This document shows positions 16,464 through 24,864 of a stretch of DNA of 44,288 nt, one piece after another. The position numbers and the translations under genes are program-made. The notes below the pieces were generated by a model, which made no database searches, was not told the DNA's origin, and saw only the letters and a list, made by a program, of their open reading frames with translations. Position 1 is the stretch's first letter. Each line of letters opens with the position of its first letter. Origin of the DNA: Alistipes sp. (lineage in GTDB: Bacteria > Bacteroidota > Bacteroidia > Bacteroidales > Rikenellaceae); assembly GCA_017465605.1 (NCBI GenBank), contig JAFTVW010000017.1, positions 1 through 44,288 of the forward strand, in the 5' to 3' direction.

Positions 16464-16496
16464 AGTGCATACTTACTGCATTCAAAGTGCATTTTC
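16464..16496. repeat. Three tandem 11-nt units, possible operator
   Basis: AGTGCATACTT, ACTGCATTCAA and AGTGCATTTTC follow each other without gaps, sharing the core TGCATW at a period of one DNA turn. They lie between the -7 box at 16500-16507 and the oxidoreductase ATG at 16418, in the expected 5' untranslated region. Confidence 0.45.
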
Positions 16497-16499
16497 AGA

Positions 16500-16507
16500 C
16501 AAATATA
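16500..16507 (-). promoter_or_regulatory. Candidate -7 box for the FAD oxidoreductase
   Basis: TATATTTG on the minus strand fits TAnnTTTG. A -33 TTG at the right distance is not clear. Confidence 0.4.
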
Positions 16508-16572
16508 CTCAAAATAAGCCTAACCACATCATAAAAATTATTATTTTTACTCGATTTCGGCCACAATGGATA

Positions 16573-16602
16573 TTGTATAGAGGGAAATATTCTGTAACTT
16601 TG
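16573..16602 (+). promoter_or_regulatory. Promoter of the rarA operon
   Basis: -33 TTG (16573-16575), 19 nt, -7 TAACTTTG (16595-16602). The rarA ATG at 16657 follows after an expected 5' region of about 48 nt. Confidence 0.65.
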
Positions 16603-16656
16603 CGTTGAGAAGTGACGCAGAAAAATCACTTTCCACAAAAAACACTATTGCGTATT

Positions 16657-17931
16657 ATGAATAAACCGTTGGCAGAGCGTTTACGTCCTCAAAACATAGA
16701 AGAGTATATTGGCCAGACACATCTTGTTGGGCCAAACGGCGTTTTCCGTAAATTCTTGGAGACGGGGAATGTGCCTTCGTTCATTCTGTGGGGGCCACCG
16801 GGTGTGGGTAAAACCACCCTTGCTAAACTCGTTGCCAACCAGCTCAAACGCCCATTCTACACTCTGTCGGCCGTAACATCGGGAGTAAAAGACGTGAGAG
16901 AGGTGATTGAATCGGCTCGCAAGCAGAGCCTCTTTCAACAATCCTCGGCATTCCTATTCATTGATGAGATTCACCGCTTCAACAAGAGCCAGCAGGACTC
17001 ATTGCTCGGAGCCGTTGAGCAAGGCATCGTGACGCTCATTGGTGCTACGACTGAAAATCCCTCGTTTGAAGTTATCTCGCCGCTGCTTAGCCGTTGTCAG
17101 GTATATATCTTAAAGTCGATGAATGACGAGGAGCTAAACACATTGCTCAATCGTGCTATCAACTCGGAAAATGGTCTGCGCGACAGGAACGTTAAGGTGA
17201 GCCAAACCGAAGCTCTATTCAAATTCTCAGGCGGAGATGCAAGAAAACTGCTCAACATACTCGACATCATTGCAGGAGCAACCGATGGCGATATAGAGAT
17301 AACAGATTCGTTTGTCACAGAGTGCTTGCAGCAAAACATAGCACTTTACGACAAAAACGGCGAACAACACTACGACGTCATATCGGCATTCATCAAATCT
17401 GTACGCGGCAGCGACCCCAACGCTGCAATATACTATCTGGCTCGAATGTTGGCAGGTGGCGAAGAGCCTCGATTCATTGCTCGCCGATTGGTCATCTTGG
17501 CGTCGGAGGATATTGGATTGGCCAATCCCAATGCTCTGCTTTTGGCAAATGCCTGCTTCGATACGGTTCACAAGATTGGAATGCCCGAAGCAAGAATCAC
17601 TCTTGCCGAGACCACAATATATCTGGCCACAAGTCCGAAGAGCAACTCTGCTTATATGGCGATAAACGAGGCTTTGGCATTTGTCGAACACGACACAACT
17701 AATCGACCTGTTCCTCTACATCTGCGCAATGCTCCGACAAAACTTATGAGCGAGGCAGGATATGCTAAGGGTTATAAATATGCTCACGACTTTGACGGGT
17801 CGTTCGTCGAGCAGGAGTTCCTACCCGAGAGCATCGCTGGTCGCAGATTCTACAAGCCCAATCTGCAAAACTCCACCGAAGCAAAGATTGCAGAACGTAT
17901 GGAACGATTGTGGGGAGATAAATATAGATAA
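16657..17931 (+). CDS. rarA: Replication-associated recombination protein A (AAA+ ATPase)
   Basis: 424 residues, homologous to RarA/MgsA and eukaryotic WRNIP1; it acts at stalled replication forks. Walker A is GPPGVGKT (46-53), Walker B FLFIDEIHRFNK (D103, E104), sensor 1 GATTENPSFEV, and the arginine-finger region LLSRCQVYIL. The C-terminal tetramerisation part (GSDPNAAIYYLARML, ASEDIGLANPNALL) is complete. The start is ATG 16657, since an upstream frame from 16612 would overlap the promoter-proximal leader and lacks homology. The esterase gene follows after 29 bp and then the phosphoesterase, so a three-gene operon is likely. Confidence 0.96.
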   Translation: MNKPLAERLRPQNIEEYIGQTHLVGPNGVFRKFLETGNVPSFILWGPPGVGKTTLAKLVANQLKRPFYTLSAVTSGVKDVREVIESARKQSLFQQSSAFLFIDEIHRFNKSQQDSLLGAVEQGIVTLIGATTENPSFEVISPLLSRCQVYILKSMNDEELNTLLNRAINSENGLRDRNVKVSQTEALFKFSGGDARKLLNILDIIAGATDGDIEITDSFVTECLQQNIALYDKNGEQHYDVISAFIKSVRGSDPNAAIYYLARMLAGGEEPRFIARRLVILASEDIGLANPNALLLANACFDTVHKIGMPEARITLAETTIYLATSPKSNSAYMAINEALAFVEHDTTNRPVPLHLRNAPTKLMSEAGYAKGYKYAHDFDGSFVEQEFLPESIAGRRFYKPNLQNSTEAKIAERMERLWGDKYR

Positions 17932-17960
17932 AACAATACATAGAGAGATACAAATACATT

Positions 17961-18911
17961 ATGAGAAAGATTTTACTTTTGCTGTCGCTACTCGCATTGT
18001 GCGCATCGTCGGCGATGGCCAAACTTCCCGAAAGAAAGAGCCATTTGTACGCAGTCAAAGGGGCTGATTCGCTTTACTTGGACCACTACGCTGCCGATGT
18101 AGAGGGTTATCGTCCCTGCGTGATATACATCTTCGGTGGCGGTTTTGTAAATGGCGTAAGATACCAAGAGTGGTACGAGCCTTATTTTCAGATGCTACTC
18201 GACGAAGGCTACGACGTGGTGTCGATAGATTACCGACGTGGACTGCGCCCGATGATGACTCAAAGCGGACCGCTACCTTCGATTCGCGATGTTGTGATTC
18301 AGCTGAACAAGGCAATCAATATGGCCGTCGAGGACCTTTTCAGCGCGACACTATTTATCATAGAGAATGCCGAAAAGTGGCAAGTAAACCCCACGAAGCT
18401 AATCACAAGTGGTTCGAGTGCAGGAGCTATCACAGCCTTGCAGGCCGAATATGCAATTGCGAATCGCACGTCATTGGCAGCAATGCTTCCCGAAGGTTTC
18501 GACTATGCGGGTGTAATGTCGTTTGCAGGAGCAATCTTCTCGGTAGAAGGCAAGCCTGAGTGGAAAAACAAGCCAGCTCCGATTGTTATGTTCCACGGCA
18601 ACTCCGACCAGCAAGTTCCCTACGACAAGGCAACGATGATGGGCATTGGTTTATATGGTCCTAAGTATCTGAGTGAAGAGTTTGCAAAGGAGAAGTGGGC
18701 ATATTGGTTCTACGATATGGAGTATCAGGGTCACAACATTGCTGGTGCGCCTATGTTTGCCAACCACAACGAGATCAAGACCTTCATCAAGGAGTTTGCC
18801 ATCAAACGCCGACCTCTGATGATTCATACCGTCATAAAAGATGGCGAGCTACCCGAAAGCAAGACCAAATTCAAGCTCAAAGATTATATCGAAGCGAATT
18901 TCGGTAAATAA
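17961..18911 (+). CDS. Secreted alpha/beta-hydrolase (esterase/lipase-like)
   Basis: 316 residues with a cleavable signal peptide (cut after about SAMA, residue 20). An oxyanion-hole-like IYIFGGGFVNG (about 56-65) precedes the nucleophile elbow GSSAG (S153), with Asp in HGNSDQQVPY and His in YQGHNIAG as the likely rest of the triad. The architecture is that of BD-FAE/HSL-like carboxylesterases acting on short acyl esters, often on carbohydrates. The substrate cannot be told. It lies between rarA and a phosphoesterase in a tight run of three genes with no obvious functional link. Confidence 0.82.
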   Translation: MRKILLLLSLLALCASSAMAKLPERKSHLYAVKGADSLYLDHYAADVEGYRPCVIYIFGGGFVNGVRYQEWYEPYFQMLLDEGYDVVSIDYRRGLRPMMTQSGPLPSIRDVVIQLNKAINMAVEDLFSATLFIIENAEKWQVNPTKLITSGSSAGAITALQAEYAIANRTSLAAMLPEGFDYAGVMSFAGAIFSVEGKPEWKNKPAPIVMFHGNSDQQVPYDKATMMGIGLYGPKYLSEEFAKEKWAYWFYDMEYQGHNIAGAPMFANHNEIKTFIKEFAIKRRPLMIHTVIKDGELPESKTKFKLKDYIEANFGK

Positions 18912-18926
18912 ATTTGGCTACGACAA

Positions 18927-19433
18927 ATGAAACGCATTGGAGTAATTTCGGATACCCACTCTACATTCGACGCTACGCTGCGGGAGTTTCTGCGCGATGT
19001 AGATGAGATTTGGCACGCAGGAGATTTTGGTTCGATTGAGATTGCCGACCAGATTGCAGCTTTCAAGCCGCTCAGGGGAGTGTATGGCAATATCGACGGA
19101 GGTGTGATGCGACGTTCATTTAGGGAGTTCGACTGCTTTGAGTGCGAGAATAAACGAGTGCTGATAACCCACATCGGGGGATACCCACGACACTACTCCC
19201 CCGCCGCTGTTAGAATGATTCAGAGTGCAAAGCCCGATATTTTCGTAGCGGGACATTCGCATATTTTGAAGGTTATGTACGACCCGATTTATCAGCTACT
19301 GCACATCAACCCCGGAGCCGCAGGACAATACGGATTCCACAAAGTCCGCACCGCGATACGTTTCACAATAGATGGCGACGATATTCGCGATATGGAGATA
19401 GGCGAGTGGCCGCGAGTGCTTCGCAAGGAGTAG
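18927..19433 (+). CDS. YfcE/MJ0936-type metallophosphoesterase
   Basis: 168 residues. The calcineurin-like metal ligands are all present: SDTH (residues 8-11), HAGDFG, GNIDG, THIGGYP and GHSH, the compact layout of the YfcE family of phosphodiesterases. The physiological substrate is unknown. The start is 15 bp after the esterase stop, and a strong terminator follows, closing the rarA operon. Confidence 0.9.
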   Translation: MKRIGVISDTHSTFDATLREFLRDVDEIWHAGDFGSIEIADQIAAFKPLRGVYGNIDGGVMRRSFREFDCFECENKRVLITHIGGYPRHYSPAAVRMIQSAKPDIFVAGHSHILKVMYDPIYQLLHINPGAAGQYGFHKVRTAIRFTIDGDDIRDMEIGEWPRVLRKE

Positions 19434-19462
19434 CGATTTTCGTTTGATTACCAATCTATTAT

Positions 19463-19496
19463 AATTAGCACCCAACCTAACGGGTGCTAATTTTTT
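19463..19496 (+). terminator. Terminator of the rarA operon (CIRCE-like sequence)
   Basis: AATTAGCACCC and GGGTGCTAATT pair over 11 bp with loop AACCTAAC, then T6. The arms TTAGCACCC-N8-GGGTGCTAA are two substitutions and one spacer base away from the CIRCE heat-shock operator, and the Clp gene starts 75 bp later. The U-tract favours a terminator. Confidence 0.8.
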
Positions 19497-19570
19497 ATAC
19501 ATATATTACAATTTTATATACTATCCACGCAACCATATTCGTTATTGCTGAGAAACAACAATTAACTAAT

Positions 19571-22036
19571 ATGGGAAATAGAATTTCAAAGATTTCTGAT
19601 GCTGCAATGGCTCGTGCAACATTCGACCTTGCCAAAGCCGACATACGGCAATCCTACAAAGACAGATTAGCGTTGGAGCTACTGAGAGAAGATAGTTCGA
19701 TGGCATACAACACACTCTCGACGATGCTCAGCCGCGAGGAGTTGCAAAATCTCAGCCTACGCATCAAAAATATGGTAGCCTCACAACCAAAGCAGGAGGA
19801 ACTCTCGCCAGAGGATTTTATGCGTAGTTACCGGGATATGCTGCTCAACACATTCGATTCGGCTAAGACAATCTCTACGATTCATATTTTGCGCGACATT
19901 GTGGCCGACACCACAACCGCTACATCGCAGATACTTGCCATATATGGCGTTACGGCACAAAGCATCGATCACTCAATAGAATCGGTCAGCACGCCCACCG
20001 TCATAATGCAATCGGAAGCACAATTTGGGCCATCGTTTTTCAACGACAATCACCTCAGTTCCTTGTCGGCGCAACACCCCAAAGCGGAGAAGCTACTCGA
20101 TAAGTTCGGAATCGACCTTACGCTTCTTGCACGACAGGGCAAGATTGACCCCGTCGTAGGACGTGATGCGGAGATTCAACGAGTGTTGCAAATACTCTCG
20201 CGCCGCCGCAAGAACAACCCCATACTCATTGGCGAGGCAGGCGTGGGCAAGAGTGCCATTGTGGAGGGTCTTGCGCTGAGGATTGTGGCAGGAGATGTGC
20301 CGTCAACGATTCGAGGCAAGCGGATATTCTCGCTCGACGTATCCTCACTCATCGCTGGAACAAAATTTCGGGGCGAGTTTGAGGAGCGTATGCAACAACT
20401 ACTCGACGAACTGAGAAAAGAGACGCAGACCATAATCTTCATCGACGAGATACATACCATCGTCGGGGCTGGTGCGACACAAGGCAGTCTCGATACGGCC
20501 AACATTCTCAAACCCGCCCTTGCCCGAGGTGAATTGCAGACCATAGGCACTACGACCCTCGATGAGTATCGCGAAAACATAGAGTGCGACTCGGCTTTGG
20601 AGCGACGTTTCCAGAAAGTTATGGTTGAGCCTACATCGGCAACGCAGACTCTCGAAATACTGCACCGCATAGCTCCTCACTACGAGAAGTATCACAACGT
20701 AAAGTATAGCCAAGAGGCATTGGAGGCTTGTGTGACACTCACCGAGCGTTATATCACCGACCGCCACTTCCCCGACAAAGCCATCGACATAATGGACGAG
20801 GCGGGAGCCCGCTCTCGATTAGAGGGTGACGTATTGCCCCTACCGATTCGGCAGACCGAGCAAGATATGGAGCTTGCAAAGCAGGAGCGAAACGAAGCAA
20901 TAGCCTCGCTCGCATACGAAAAGGCTGCCATTGCTCGCCTAAAAGAGATTGCTCTTAAATCAAGACTCGACGAGCAACGACGCGAGTGGGACAAAGAGAT
21001 GCAAAAGAATCCGCGCGGCATCGAGGCAAAGGATATTGAGCAGGTGATAACCTCTATTACGGGCATTCCTGCGGAGCGCATATCAGAAAACGACGCTCAC
21101 CGCCTGAGAGGATTGAAAAGCCACCTATCGGAGCGCGTTGTGGGGCAGGAGCAGGCTGTGGAACGCATCACAAAATCGCTCATACGTTCTCGTGTGGGAT
21201 TGAAAGACGAGAATCGTCCAATAGGTGTATTTATGTTTGTCGGACCGACGGGCGTGGGGAAAACCCTTTTGGCCAAAGAGTTATCAAAGTGGCTATTCGA
21301 CCAAAAGCGTGGACTGATTCGGATAGATATGTCGGAGTACAGCGAGAAACACAACGTCGCTCGGCTCATTGGCTCGCCTCCGGGTTATGTAGGTTATGGC
21401 GAGGGAGGACAACTTTCGGAGGCTGTAAGGCGCAAGCCGTATTCGGTTGTGTTGTTTGATGAGATAGAGAAGGCTCACTCCGACGTATTCAACATTATGC
21501 TGCAAATATTCGATGAGGGCCGTTTGACCGATGGTGCGGGGCGTGAGGTAGATTTCAAAAATACGGTGATAATACTCACCTCCAACATCGGCTCTCGCAA
21601 CGTGGCCGAGCGAAGCATACAGGTAGGATATAACACCTCATCGAAGCTGAACAACACCACGCTCACCCCTCGTCACGAATACGACAAGGCTTTGGAGAGT
21701 CAATTCGCCCCTGAATTTTTGAATCGCTTGGACGACATCATATATTTCCGCACGCTCGAATTGGAAGATGTTGAACAAATCATTGATTTAGAGTTGGGGA
21801 ACATACTCCGCAAGGCTCGAAATTTGGGACTCGACATAGCCATCACACCCGAGGCGCGTCGCCTGCTTGCGACAATGGGATATGAGTCGAAATATGGAGT
21901 CAGAGCCCTGCGCAGAACTCTTATCGACAAGGTTGAAGAACCGCTCTCGGCCCTTATCGTTGAGCAGAATTTATCGGCAGGCACAAACATCAAAATCGAG
22001 AGCCAAGACGAGCAGATAGAGGTTCGGGTAGCGTAA
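19571..22036 (+). CDS. clpC: ClpC-type AAA+ unfoldase, ATPase subunit of Clp protease
   Basis: 821 residues from ATG 19571. The N-terminal domain is divergent (about 1-150). The first AAA module has Walker A GEAGVGKS (221-228) and Walker [11 protein letters not shown] short middle region with a UVR-like coiled coil (about 433-475) is of ClpC type, not the long ClpB M-domain. The second module has GPTGVGKT (558-565) and [11 protein letters not shown]. The expected ClpP-binding tripeptide is VGY (about 684-686) where most have [LIV]GF. It unfolds substrates for ClpP. A CIRCE-like palindrome stands before it, and a bidirectional hairpin follows. Confidence 0.93.
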   Translation: MGNRISKISDAAMARATFDLAKADIRQSYKDRLALELLREDSSMAYNTLSTMLSREELQNLSLRIKNMVASQPKQEELSPEDFMRSYRDMLLNTFDSAKTISTIHILRDIVADTTTATSQILAIYGVTAQSIDHSIESVSTPTVIMQSEAQFGPSFFNDNHLSSLSAQHPKAEKLLDKFGIDLTLLARQGKIDPVVGRDAEIQRVLQILSRRRKNNPILIGEAGVGKSAIVEGLALRIVAGDVPSTIRGKRIFSLDVSSLIAGTKFRGEFEERMQQLLDELRKETQTIIFIDEIHTIVGAGATQGSLDTANILKPALARGELQTIGTTTLDEYRENIECDSALERRFQKVMVEPTSATQTLEILHRIAPHYEKYHNVKYSQEALEACVTLTERYITDRHFPDKAIDIMDEAGARSRLEGDVLPLPIRQTEQDMELAKQERNEAIASLAYEKAAIARLKEIALKSRLDEQRREWDKEMQKNPRGIEAKDIEQVITSITGIPAERISENDAHRLRGLKSHLSERVVGQEQAVERITKSLIRSRVGLKDENRPIGVFMFVGPTGVGKTLLAKELSKWLFDQKRGLIRIDMSEYSEKHNVARLIGSPPGYVGYGEGGQLSEAVRRKPYSVVLFDEIEKAHSDVFNIMLQIFDEGRLTDGAGREVDFKNTVIILTSNIGSRNVAERSIQVGYNTSSKLNNTTLTPRHEYDKALESQFAPEFLNRLDDIIYFRTLELEDVEQIIDLELGNILRKARNLGLDIAITPEARRLLATMGYESKYGVRALRRTLIDKVEEPLSALIVEQNLSAGTNIKIESQDEQIEVRVA

Positions 22037-22072
22037 CACTTGCAACGTTTACCCTGCTAATAGATGAAGCAA

Positions 22073-22102
22073 GAGGGTATCCGCACAATGCAGGATACCC
22101 TC
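22073..22102. terminator. Bidirectional hairpin between clpC and the small frame
   Basis: GAGGGTATCC and GGATACCCTC form a perfect 10-bp stem with a 10-nt loop. Neither side has a strong U-tract. It sits 36 nt after the clpC stop and 3 nt after the stop of the minus-strand small frame. Confidence 0.6.
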
Positions 22103-22105
22103 AAC

Positions 22106-22255
22106 TCATAAATGTAGCCGACAGTCAATTATCATATCGGCACACTCATCTACCGCAATAGGGTTTTGCAAAATCTCACAAATCCCATAATCAAAGTGGC
22201 AATAATCATAATCAGTCAGGCAATTAGGTTGTTTATAAATCGTTTTCGGGTTGTG
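22106..22255 (-). other. 49-codon open frame, possible small or decayed gene
   Basis: An open frame after the AraC gene on the same strand, 37 bp beyond its stop. The peptide has protein-like composition: NCLTDYDYCHFDYG, then ICEILQNPIAVDECADM and IIDCRLHL, with five Cys. There is no in-frame ATG, GTG or TTG before the body; only ATT or CTG codons could start it. A perfect hairpin follows its stop. It may be a real small protein with an unusual start, or the remnant of a gene that lost its 5' end. I do not recognise the family. Confidence 0.35.
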
Positions 22256-22292
22256 TTACCTATATTTTAGTTCAAGTTTGCAATCTGCGCAT

Positions 22293-23192
22293 TTACCCTA
22301 TGCGGCGATACTCTTTGGGTGAGAGTCCCACTCTGCGCTTGAAGTATTTTCCGAAGAAGGTCTGCGATGGAAAATTCAGTTCATCGCTTATCTGCTGAAC
22401 GGTCATATTGGTACTCTTCAACAAGGCACGCGCCTCCAAAACCACCAATCGCTCAATCCAATCGGCTGCCGAAAATTGGGTACACTCCTTCACCACTCGC
22501 GATAGATAGCGAGGTGTGATACACATCTTGTCGGCATAGAATTTCAACTGACGCTCTTCGCGGAAATGCTCCTTCACCAACGCCAAGAACTCCTTTGTCA
22601 AAATATCGGCATTGGTACGGGGTTTCTCAACCTCATTCTTCGATATCTTCTCAGAAGAGTAGATGATAGCCATCATAACGTGCTGTACAATCTTTGCCTT
22701 GTATGGATTATCGGCATTTTCTGTTAGGATATGATGAATAGCCTTAAAAAAGATGCTTGCCATCTTTTCCTGTTCGTCGATATTCACAACAGCATTCAAC
22801 TTCTTATCAAACGAGAACGGTATGCCACCATTTATATACACAAGCAGACTCTCAACAAACGACTTCGACATAACGATAACATCACCATCAAAATCTGGAC
22901 TAATATTGTTGAACGCGACAATCTGACCAGGCAACAATCTTATCATATTGCTGGGCTTCGAGAGCTCGTACTTCTCCATATCGATTTCCAAAGTGGCACT
23001 ACCGACCCTATGATTAACAAGCAAAAAGAAGTCGAACTTATGTGGTTTGCCGATAGACTCGTTATGGAAAGGATTTACCCTTTGGACATAAGATTTTATA
23101 TCCGAAAACGAAAATGCCAGCAATTCGTTACTAATACTACTAACTCCCTCGATTGATTCAAGTTGCGGGAGCCATTCATAATACTGTATCAT
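22293..23192 (-). CDS. AraC-family transcriptional regulator
   Basis: 299 residues. The N-terminal 185 residues form a ligand-sensing domain with a beta-rich centre (HKFDFFLLVNHRVGSATLEIDMEKYEL, RLLPGQIVAFNN), followed by the C-terminal double helix-turn-helix: MCITPRYLSRVVKECT (first HTH) and VQQISDELNFPSQTFFGKYFKRRVGLSPKEYRR (second HTH with the family signature). It is transcribed divergently from the MATE exporter with a 235-bp shared control region, so it may regulate that pump. The inducer is unknown. Confidence 0.92.
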   Translation of the reverse strand: MIQYYEWLPQLESIEGVSSISNELLAFSFSDIKSYVQRVNPFHNESIGKPHKFDFFLLVNHRVGSATLEIDMEKYELSKPSNMIRLLPGQIVAFNNISPDFDGDVIVMSKSFVESLLVYINGGIPFSFDKKLNAVVNIDEQEKMASIFFKAIHHILTENADNPYKAKIVQHVMMAIIYSSEKISKNEVEKPRTNADILTKEFLALVKEHFREERQLKFYADKMCITPRYLSRVVKECTQFSAADWIERLVVLEARALLKSTNMTVQQISDELNFPSQTFFGKYFKRRVGLSPKEYRRIG

Positions 23193-23427
23193 ATCTATTA
23201 CTCCATTAAAATATCTCTTTTAGGCCAACAAAATTATATACAGACAGCTAAAATTCAAAAATCAGTGTACATTTTGACCAATTATACAAACCTTTACACT
23301 CATCAAATTTCCAATCATCTAAATCGAGGATTTACCCTGCCGCACATAATCGAAGTATCTTTATTGTATAACGTACTTTTCCTATTTTTTATTACCTTTG
23401 CGCTTCGATAAAAGTTGTTATAGTACA
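23193..23427. promoter_or_regulatory. Divergent control region of AraC regulator and MATE pump
   Basis: 235 bp, A/T-rich. On the plus side a -7 box TACCTTTG (23393-23400) lies 27 nt before the MATE ATG, without a good -33 TTG, as is common for activator-dependent promoters. No clear direct repeats for AraC binding could be fixed by eye. Confidence 0.45.
23393..23400 (+). promoter_or_regulatory. -7 box of the MATE gene
   Basis: TACCTTTG fits TAnnTTTG; the nearest TTG upstream is 26 nt away, outside the usual 19-21 nt. Confidence 0.5.
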
Positions 23428-24828
23428 ATGAGATTATTTTTCAATACATATAAGACATATTACAAGGAGAATCTGAAATTGGCCCTACCCGTGATACTAT
23501 CGCAAGTAGGACAAATTACAGTTCAATTGGCCGATACCGCAATGGTGGGTCACTATGGCGGCGATGACCCTGTACCATTGGCTGCGGTATCGTATGCGAC
23601 AAGTCTATTTTTCATTGTATTCGTTACGGCTATGGGTCTTACATTCGGCTTAACACCACTCGTAGGAGAGCATTATGCCAAAGGCAACAAATCGTATGTA
23701 GGTGAGCTACTCCGCAGTGGATTTGTGCTGTATGGTATTATCGGAGCGATAACCACACTACTGCTTTTTGCCATTCGTCCGTTGTTCAGGATTATGGGCG
23801 GAATGATGATATCGTCGGGTAGCGACGCATCTATAAGCGATGTGATCGATATGGCACTCCCCTACTATGATATAATCGTATGGACCATCTTCCCGATAAT
23901 GATATGGGGAACAATAAAACAGTTCCTCGAAGGTGTGGGTAACACACGAATTGCAATGGTCACGATTATCTTCTCAAACGTGATTAATATCTTCCTGAAT
24001 TGGGTGTTGATTTTCGGCCATTGTGGATTTGAGGCTATGGGCGCATTGGGTGCTGGTTTGGCCACATTGATAGCTCGCGTGGCTCAATGTGTAGTGATGG
24101 TTGCTTACTTCTTCTACGTCCCCAAATTCAGAGAGTACACCAAGCAAATATTCACTCTCGCACGTCTCAACTTCAAGGCTATGATTAGCACAATAAAAGT
24201 GGGAATACCCATTGCTTTTCAGATGCTTATGGAGGCAAGTGCCTTCGCGCTGGCAGGAGTGCTGGTCTTGGCATTTGGAGCACACTCGGTGAGTGCCTAC
24301 CAGATTGGTACCAATATGATGAACGTTACGTTTATGATTGTGATAGCCATAGGTTCTGCCACCACAATTCTATGTTCGCACATCTACGGCAGGGGTGATT
24401 TCCAAAACCTCCGCAAAACAGTATATGCATCGTATCAAATGGGACTTATGTGGAATGTGAGTGTAGCGATACTTTTCGTGCTGCTTCGCAACCATATTCC
24501 TGCACTCTTCACCTCGAATGAGCAGACCATAGAACTTACGGCTACGATGCTTATTTTCATCGCTTTATTTCAGGTGTCAGACTGCCTGCAAGCTCTGTCA
24601 ATCAGCATTTTGCGAGGTCTGCAAGATGTAAAGGTCATTATGCCGATTGTGGTCATTTCATACATTGTTTTCAATATTCCCGTCGGCTATCTACTCGCCT
24701 TCAAATGCGGATTGGAGTCCATAGGACTCATCATTGGATTTATCGTCGGATTGTCGATTTGTGCGGTGCTTACGATACTGCGAGTTAGAAGAGACATAAA
24801 TCGATGGGAAAGAAAGGTCGGAAATTAA
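23428..24828 (+). CDS. MATE-family multidrug/cation exporter
   Basis: 466 residues from ATG 23428; an in-frame TTG at 23398 overlaps the promoter and is rejected. About twelve membrane segments are visible, with the pseudo-symmetry of MATE transporters: LALPVILSQVGQITVQLADTAMVGHYGG in the first bundle and VGIPIAFQMLMEASAFALAGVLVLAFG in the second. It exports cationic drugs or metabolites using a Na+ or H+ gradient; the substrate cannot be told. It is divergent from the AraC regulator and 36 bp before ricT. Confidence 0.93.
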   Translation: MRLFFNTYKTYYKENLKLALPVILSQVGQITVQLADTAMVGHYGGDDPVPLAAVSYATSLFFIVFVTAMGLTFGLTPLVGEHYAKGNKSYVGELLRSGFVLYGIIGAITTLLLFAIRPLFRIMGGMMISSGSDASISDVIDMALPYYDIIVWTIFPIMIWGTIKQFLEGVGNTRIAMVTIIFSNVINIFLNWVLIFGHCGFEAMGALGAGLATLIARVAQCVVMVAYFFYVPKFREYTKQIFTLARLNFKAMISTIKVGIPIAFQMLMEASAFALAGVLVLAFGAHSVSAYQIGTNMMNVTFMIVIAIGSATTILCSHIYGRGDFQNLRKTVYASYQMGLMWNVSVAILFVLLRNHIPALFTSNEQTIELTATMLIFIALFQVSDCLQALSISILRGLQDVKVIMPIVVISYIVFNIPVGYLLAFKCGLESIGLIIGFIVGLSICAVLTILRVRRDINRWERKVGN

Positions 24829-24864
24829 AATTAATTTCTTACCTTTACAAAAATTTTTACATCA

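Noticed and set aside
16464-16496. CRISPR-like array
   Set aside because: The repeat unit is 11 nt without spacers, and no Cas gene is present in the window.
23398-23427. Upstream TTG start for the MATE exporter
   Set aside because: The codon lies inside the -7 box TACCTTTG, and the extra residues do not resemble the family.
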